Positions 59,698-64,000 of a stretch of DNA of 64,000 nt are shown piece by piece. Source of the stretch: Desulfobaculum xiamenense (GTDB taxonomy: Bacteria; Desulfobacterota; Desulfovibrionia; Desulfovibrionales; Desulfovibrionaceae); NCBI RefSeq assembly GCF_011927665.1, contig NZ_JAATJA010000001.1:477019-541018 (forward strand). The letters are read 5' to 3'. The notes beneath the pieces are model-generated. The model did no database searches. It worked only from the letters and a program-made list of their open reading frames with translations, and was not told the DNA's origin. Numbering within the stretch: the first letter of the stretch is position 1; each line of letters opens with the position of its first letter. The translations under genes were made by a program, and so were the position numbers.

Positions 59698-60621
59698 ATG
59701 CCCACTCTCGAACGCGACCATTTGGAAATCATCCGTGCTGTGGACCAGTGCGGTTCGCTGACCGCCGCCGCAAAACGGTTGCGCCTCACGCAGTCCGCGT
59801 TGAGTCACAGCATTTGCAAGCTGGAAAGCCAGATCGGCGTTGCCATCTGGCACCGGGAGGGACGCCGCCTGCGGCCGACGCAGGCTGGCGCGTATCTGCT
59901 TGCCATGGCCCATAGGCTTATTCCGCAATTCGTCCAAGCCGAGGAACGCCTCCGGCAGTTCGCACATGGCGAACGCGGAACGCTGCGCATCGGGATGGAG
60001 TGCCACCCCTGCTACCAGTGGCTATTGAAGATCGCCTCTCCCTATCTGGCCGCATGGCCGGGAGTGGACATGGATGTGAGGCAGCAGTTCAAGTTCGGCG
60101 GCATCGGGGCGCTGTTCGGATACGAAATAGACCTCCTGGTGACGCCGGATCCGCTCTTCAAGCCTGGCCTGCTCTTCGAACCCGTCTTCGACTACGAGCA
60201 GGTGCTTGTGGTCGGCACGAGTCATCCCCTGCGCGACGCGGCCCATGCTCTACCCGCTCAGCTGGCCGACGAAACCCTGATCACTTATCCGGTCTCGACC
60301 GACCGGCTCGATGTCTTCACCCGTTTTCTCACGCCCTCAGGGATTGCCCCGAAGCGGCACAAACTGATCGAAACCACGGACATCATCCTGCAGATGGTGG
60401 AAAGCGGTCGTGGTGTCACGGCGTTGCCGCGTTGGCTTGTCGAGGAATACATGGAGAGGTTCGACGTGCTTCCCATTCGCCTTGGTCCGCGAGGAATCGA
60501 CAAGCAGATCTTTCTCGGTATCCGCGAGGCTGATGCCGACATAGACTACCTGCGCGCGTTTCTGGCGCTGGCGCGGTCACATCGCTCCGTAGCGGGGAAT
60601 GTTGAGAACGAGAGTGTGTGA
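59698..60621 (+). CDS. metR: LysR-type regulator MetR
   Basis: A 307-residue LysR activator of methionine genes, with homocysteine as coactivator. The N-terminal HTH (LEIIRAVDQCGSLTAAAKRL then LTQSALSHSICKLES, residues ~8-45) and the effector domain are intact, with FKFGGIGALFGYEIDLL and ETTDIILQMVESGRGVTALP typical of MetR. It is divergent from metE with a perfect MetR box 18 nt upstream, which suggests control of its own gene as well. The pair resembles the enterobacterial arrangement; acquisition by transfer is possible but not shown. Confidence 0.93.
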   Translation: MPTLERDHLEIIRAVDQCGSLTAAAKRLRLTQSALSHSICKLESQIGVAIWHREGRRLRPTQAGAYLLAMAHRLIPQFVQAEERLRQFAHGERGTLRIGMECHPCYQWLLKIASPYLAAWPGVDMDVRQQFKFGGIGALFGYEIDLLVTPDPLFKPGLLFEPVFDYEQVLVVGTSHPLRDAAHALPAQLADETLITYPVSTDRLDVFTRFLTPSGIAPKRHKLIETTDIILQMVESGRGVTALPRWLVEEYMERFDVLPIRLGPRGIDKQIFLGIREADADIDYLRAFLALARSHRSVAGNVENESV

Positions 60622-61006
60622 TTTGGGCGGGACGCTGTCGGCGGATTCAGGAGCTCGCTGAAGGCACCCGCGTTGTGTCCGGATATGGCTCCATGCCCCC
60701 TGCCCCGTTCCCGCATCCGCCATTCACATCCCCTGACCGATTCTGATTCTGCATATCAACTGCAATGCAAAAATGTTGCACTGCGGCTTTTTTTGAGTGT
60801 ATTGATGCGGTTGTCGTACGTGCGAGGTTGCGGATGTGCTTGGCGACATGCCCTATTCCGAATCCTTGAATGCATGATCGTGGCGTGATCGGCGAGAGTC
60901 TTTATGTGTCTCTGCGTCTGCCGCGTTCTCGTGTTTCTGGCGTTTAGGGCGGGATATCCTTTGTGTCACATTCCGCCTTCCGGTACCATGCAACGCAGGA
61001 TGCGCA
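60622..61006. other. Gap between metR and the CDF gene
   Basis: About 385 nt without a convincing gene. An imperfect palindrome around TGCAATGCAAAAATGTTGCA (about 60763-60782) is the only structure noticed. It could be a regulatory site for the CDF exporter; no evidence beyond symmetry. Confidence 0.35.
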
Positions 61007-62029
61007 ATGGATTTGCGGCTTCCCGAAGTGTGTTTCATGATGCCATTGGAAACAGATGTTCAACATGCGAAATGGCGATGTTCGTCGCCATTCGGATACG
61101 GTTCGGAGAATGACGCGTTGACGACGCAATTCAGGGCCATCACGGTTTCCTTTGTGGCGGGAGTCTGTATCCTGCTCTTCAAGTTCGCCGCATATGCGCT
61201 TTCCGGCTCCGCCGCGCTCCTTTCCGATGCGCTGGAGTCCATCATCAACGTGGTGGCGAGCGCCTTTGCCATGTGGAGTGTCCATGTGTCGCTGACGCCG
61301 CCCGACGAGAACCATCCCTATGGACACGGAAAGATCGAGTATTTCTCTGTCCTTTTTGAGGGCGCGCTGATCCTTTTGGCTGCGGCGGGCATCGTCGCGA
61401 CGTCCGTCCCCAAGGTCCTGCACCCACAGCCTCTGCCGAAGCTCGATGTCGCCATGGCGATTTCCGCATTCGCATCGCTGCTGAACCTCGCCGTTGGCCT
61501 GTATCTCATCCGCGTTGGCAAGCGTACGGCCACAATGACGCTCACCGCGGACGGGAAACATCTCATAACGGACGTCTACACGACGGCCGGAGTCATCGCG
61601 GGTCTGATTGTCGTGCGTGTGACGGGATACTTCTGGATTGACGGTGCCATCGCCTGCGTCCTTGCCCTGCATATTTCGCGTACAGGATACGACCTGGTCC
61701 GCCAATCCATAAGAGGCCTTATGGACGAAAAGGACGCCGGGCTCGTCGAGGAACTGTACGCGATACTTGCCGACATCCGACGCCCCGAGTGGCTGTCCGT
61801 GCACAATGTGCGGGCGTGGCGATCCGGGCGCAGCATTCACGTAGACATGCATCTTGTCTTGCCGAGGAAGCTCTCCTTCGAAGAGGCCCAGATCAACACG
61901 CACCTCATCGAAAGCGAAATCCGCAAGCGAATTCCCCATGTTTCGGATATCCTTGTGCGGACGGAACTGTGCGACGAGCGGGACTGCCATGTTTGCCCGT
62001 TTGGCGGCTGCGACATCGCCGGAAAATGA
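61007..62029 (+). CDS. Cation diffusion facilitator (CDF) family metal exporter
   Basis: A 340-residue divalent metal/proton antiporter. The CDF TM2 motif is visible as ALLSDALESIINV (metal site variant SDxxxS) and a second site in TDVYTTAGVIAG (TM5), with about six hydrophobic segments. The C-terminal cytoplasmic domain has IHVDMHLVLP and a Cys-rich end (ELCDERDCHVCPFGGC), unusual and possibly metal-binding. The start ATG 61007 has AGGA 6 nt upstream; TTG 61118 is an alternative that removes 37 poorly conserved residues. The metal is not decidable. Confidence 0.88.
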   Translation: MDLRLPEVCFMMPLETDVQHAKWRCSSPFGYGSENDALTTQFRAITVSFVAGVCILLFKFAAYALSGSAALLSDALESIINVVASAFAMWSVHVSLTPPDENHPYGHGKIEYFSVLFEGALILLAAAGIVATSVPKVLHPQPLPKLDVAMAISAFASLLNLAVGLYLIRVGKRTATMTLTADGKHLITDVYTTAGVIAGLIVVRVTGYFWIDGAIACVLALHISRTGYDLVRQSIRGLMDEKDAGLVEELYAILADIRRPEWLSVHNVRAWRSGRSIHVDMHLVLPRKLSFEEAQINTHLIESEIRKRIPHVSDILVRTELCDERDCHVCPFGGCDIAGK

Positions 62030-62285
62030 CGTCGCCGTTGGTCTGCCCTTTTGCGCGCCCTGATGCGTAACTCCGGCGGCATCGAAGAGGGAGGACACCC
62101 TCTTCCTGGATGACGACCTCTTCCCCGGCGGCTGAGCGGGTGCGACTTTTTCCAACGTTTCCGCATCCGGCGCTTCCTTTCCGTCATTGACGCAAAGCTC
62201 GTGGCCGCCAAGCGCCTTTTGGGATACATTCTGCCGGTGGTCCGAATGTCGGATTGGAAAGCGAAGGGACGGGAGCAACTCGACC

Positions 62286-64000
62286 ATGCACGGCGCAACG
62301 CTTCTCCTGATCATTCTCGCCGCCGGAATGGCGAGCCAGTGGGTGGCATGGCGCATCCGAATTCCGGCCATCGTCATCATGATTGGCGCGGGGCTGACGC
62401 TTGGCCCAGTCGCCGGGATAATCAGGATCGACCTTCCCCAGCGTGAGCTGACCGATCTGATCGGGCTTGGCGTGGCCATCATTCTCTTCGAAGGCGGCAT
62501 GGACCTGAAGTTCGGCGAGTTTCGGCGCGTCGGCCGGGGCATTGGCCGCCTTACCGTCCTCTGCCCTCCGCTGGCATGGCTGTTCGGCGCGCTTGCGGCG
62601 CGCCATGTGGCGGGATTGAGCTGGCCCGTGGCCTGTGTGCTGGGGGCCATTCTCGTCGTCACCGGGCCTACCGTCATCCAGCCGCTCCTACGCCAGAGTC
62701 GGTTGCGCAAAAAATCCACGCTCCTCCTGAAATGGGAAAGCATCGTCAACGACCCCATCGGCGTGCTGTTTGCGGTGCTCACCTTCCAGTATTTCACCAC
62801 CGTCGGCGGCGGATGGGGCGACACGCTCGTCCGCATCGGCGTGGCGCTTGTCGTTGCGGCGGTGCTTGGCGGTCTGGGCGGGTGGCTCATCGCCGGACTC
62901 TACCGACGCGGGCTGGTGCCGGAGCATCTGAAGCCCCCGGCACTCATGCTGCTTGTTCTGCTCGTCTATGCGATCAGCAACATGTTCCAGCACGAAGCCG
63001 GACTTCTGAGCGTGACGGTCATGGGCCTCGTCATCGGCAACGTGCGGCTTGTCGAGCGTAACGCCTTGCAGCGTTTCAAGGAAAACCTCACCGTCATCCT
63101 GCTGGCCATCCTGTTCATCGTCATCCCTTCGCAGCTCGAAGTTCGGCATCTGCAAATGCTCGACTGGCGCAGTGTGCTCTTTGTGCTGGCGATTCTCCTG
63201 ATCGTGCGTCCCGCCTCCATCGCTCTGGCGACCATTGGCGCACCCATCCAGCGCGAGGACAAGCTGCTGCTCGCATGGGTTGCCCCACGCGGCATCGTCG
63301 CCGCCGCAACGGCGGGCATCCTCGGGCCGGAACTCGTGGCTGCGGGGTTTCCCGACGCGCAACGGCTGTTGCCCATCATGTTTCTGGTCATCATTTCCAC
63401 GGTGCTGCTGCATGGGCTGACCATTGGCGGTCTGGCCAGACGCCTCGGCCTTGCCGCGGCGGCGCAGAACGGCCTACTCATCGTGGGGGCTTCGCCTTGG
63501 GCCAGGGCCCTTGCGAGCGCCCTTCACGATCTTGGCATCAACGTCATGCTGGCCGATGGCGCGTTACCCCGGCTCATGGCCGCCCGCGTGGACGGCGTGG
63601 AGGTCTATTTCGGCGAAGTGCTTTCCGAACACGCCGAGCACTCCCTTGAAACGCAGCACCTGAGCTACCTGCTCTGCGCCACCGACAACGATTTCTACAA
63701 CGCGCTGGTCTGCAAGGCTCGCGGGCGCGGCTTTGGCCTGCACCGGACCTTCCAGTTGGCCATCCATCAGGAAATCGGCCCGGAACTGCACCGCGTGCCG
63801 GTGCAGCAGCGCGGACACACCGCCTTTGACGAACGGGCAACATTCGAAGCCCTGCACCAGTACCTTGATGCCGGATGGACAATCCGTGCCGTCGGCCTGC
63901 GGCAGAAGGACGATTTTGCGCTGCTTTCCGAGAGCCTCGGGGTTGCGGGACGTGATTGGTTTCTGCTTGGCGGCGTCTCGCCCAGCGGACAATTCCGGCT
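62286..64000 (+). CDS. Cation/proton antiporter (CPA1/NhaP type), 3' truncated
   Basis: A Na+(K+)/H+ antiporter, 571 residues to the window edge, with about 12-13 hydrophobic segments from residue ~5 to ~400. The CPA1 motif NDPIGVLFAVLTF (near residue 157) gives the ND pair typical of electroneutral antiporters. From ~395 a RCK/TrkA-N-like nucleotide-binding domain begins (LLIVGASPWARALASALHDL and SYLLCATDNDFYNALVCK). The frame continues past 64000. A GGGAG site lies upstream of ATG 62286. The 256-nt gap before it shows nothing recognisable. Confidence 0.9.
   Translation, partial: MHGATLLLIILAAGMASQWVAWRIRIPAIVIMIGAGLTLGPVAGIIRIDLPQRELTDLIGLGVAIILFEGGMDLKFGEFRRVGRGIGRLTVLCPPLAWLFGALAARHVAGLSWPVACVLGAILVVTGPTVIQPLLRQSRLRKKSTLLLKWESIVNDPIGVLFAVLTFQYFTTVGGGWGDTLVRIGVALVVAAVLGGLGGWLIAGLYRRGLVPEHLKPPALMLLVLLVYAISNMFQHEAGLLSVTVMGLVIGNVRLVERNALQRFKENLTVILLAILFIVIPSQLEVRHLQMLDWRSVLFVLAILLIVRPASIALATIGAPIQREDKLLLAWVAPRGIVAAATAGILGPELVAAGFPDAQRLLPIMFLVIISTVLLHGLTIGGLARRLGLAAAAQNGLLIVGASPWARALASALHDLGINVMLADGALPRLMAARVDGVEVYFGEVLSEHAEHSLETQHLSYLLCATDNDFYNALVCKARGRGFGLHRTFQLAIHQEIGPELHRVPVQQRGHTAFDERATFEALHQYLDAGWTIRAVGLRQKDDFALLSESLGVAGRDWFLLGGVSPSGQFR

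Overview
The window looks like a GC-rich chromosomal segment from a sulfate-reducer-like deltaproteobacterium (Desulfovibrionales type). The reasons are LL-diaminopimelate aminotransferase lysine synthesis, a DHH-CBS-polymerase A-adding tRNA nucleotidyltransferase, a YedF selenium-associated protein, a peroxiredoxin with an in-frame UGA (probable selenocysteine), a transaldolase-type aldolase, and LptF/LptG/LolA envelope genes. No rRNA operon or CRISPR array was seen. This placement is inferred from gene content only.

Layout. 0-15 kb: NUDIX hydrolase, rimI, a glycolytic block pgk-tpiA-secG, two identical tRNA-Leu(GAG) genes bracketing an NSS-family Na+ symporter, the selenocysteine peroxiredoxin, an overlapping dgkA/phosphoethanolamine-transferase pair, a deoxyhypusine-synthase-like gene, the divergent argP/argO pair, an M24 peptidase and corA. 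14.5-25 kb: a leftward run of lysA, a lipoprotein gene, mutS, lapB, lapA, a HIT gene, the A-adding enzyme and xerD. 25-28 kb: dapL, folK (apparently a non-canonical start codon), a YHS-like protein and a transaldolase.

27.97-31.03 kb is a 3-kb gene desert. It contains a 28-bp sequence at 28998-29025 that closely matches the dif site. KOPS-like GGGNAGGG octamers point rightward to its left and leftward to its right, so this appears to be the replication terminus. xerD lies about 4 kb to one side and ftsK about 11 kb to the other, so the dimer-resolution machinery sits close to its own site.

31-48 kb holds envelope and housekeeping genes: a CHASE2 adenylate cyclase, two acyltransferases with a polysaccharide deacetylase between them, yedF, an RluB-type pseudouridine synthase with a 460-residue Arg/Asp/Gly repeat tail, lolA, ftsK, efp, aroQ, engB, lptG/lptF and uppP. 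48-53.3 kb: two identical tRNA-Met genes, each with its own terminator, flank an SPFH protein, a TSCPD protein and map; a sulfotransferase/hydrolase pair follows.

53.4-56.6 kb: ssrA (tmRNA) with a 2.8-kb AT-rich integrated island at its 3' end. The island is bounded by a 78-bp near-perfect direct repeat of the tmRNA 3' end plus terminator. It carries an integrase remnant and one large gene that combines a restriction-endonuclease-like N-terminus with a PIN-like C-terminal region, a candidate single-gene defence cargo. The window ends with a GNAT acetyltransferase, the divergent metE/metR pair with a perfect MetR box, a CDF metal exporter and a truncated CPA1-type cation/proton antiporter.
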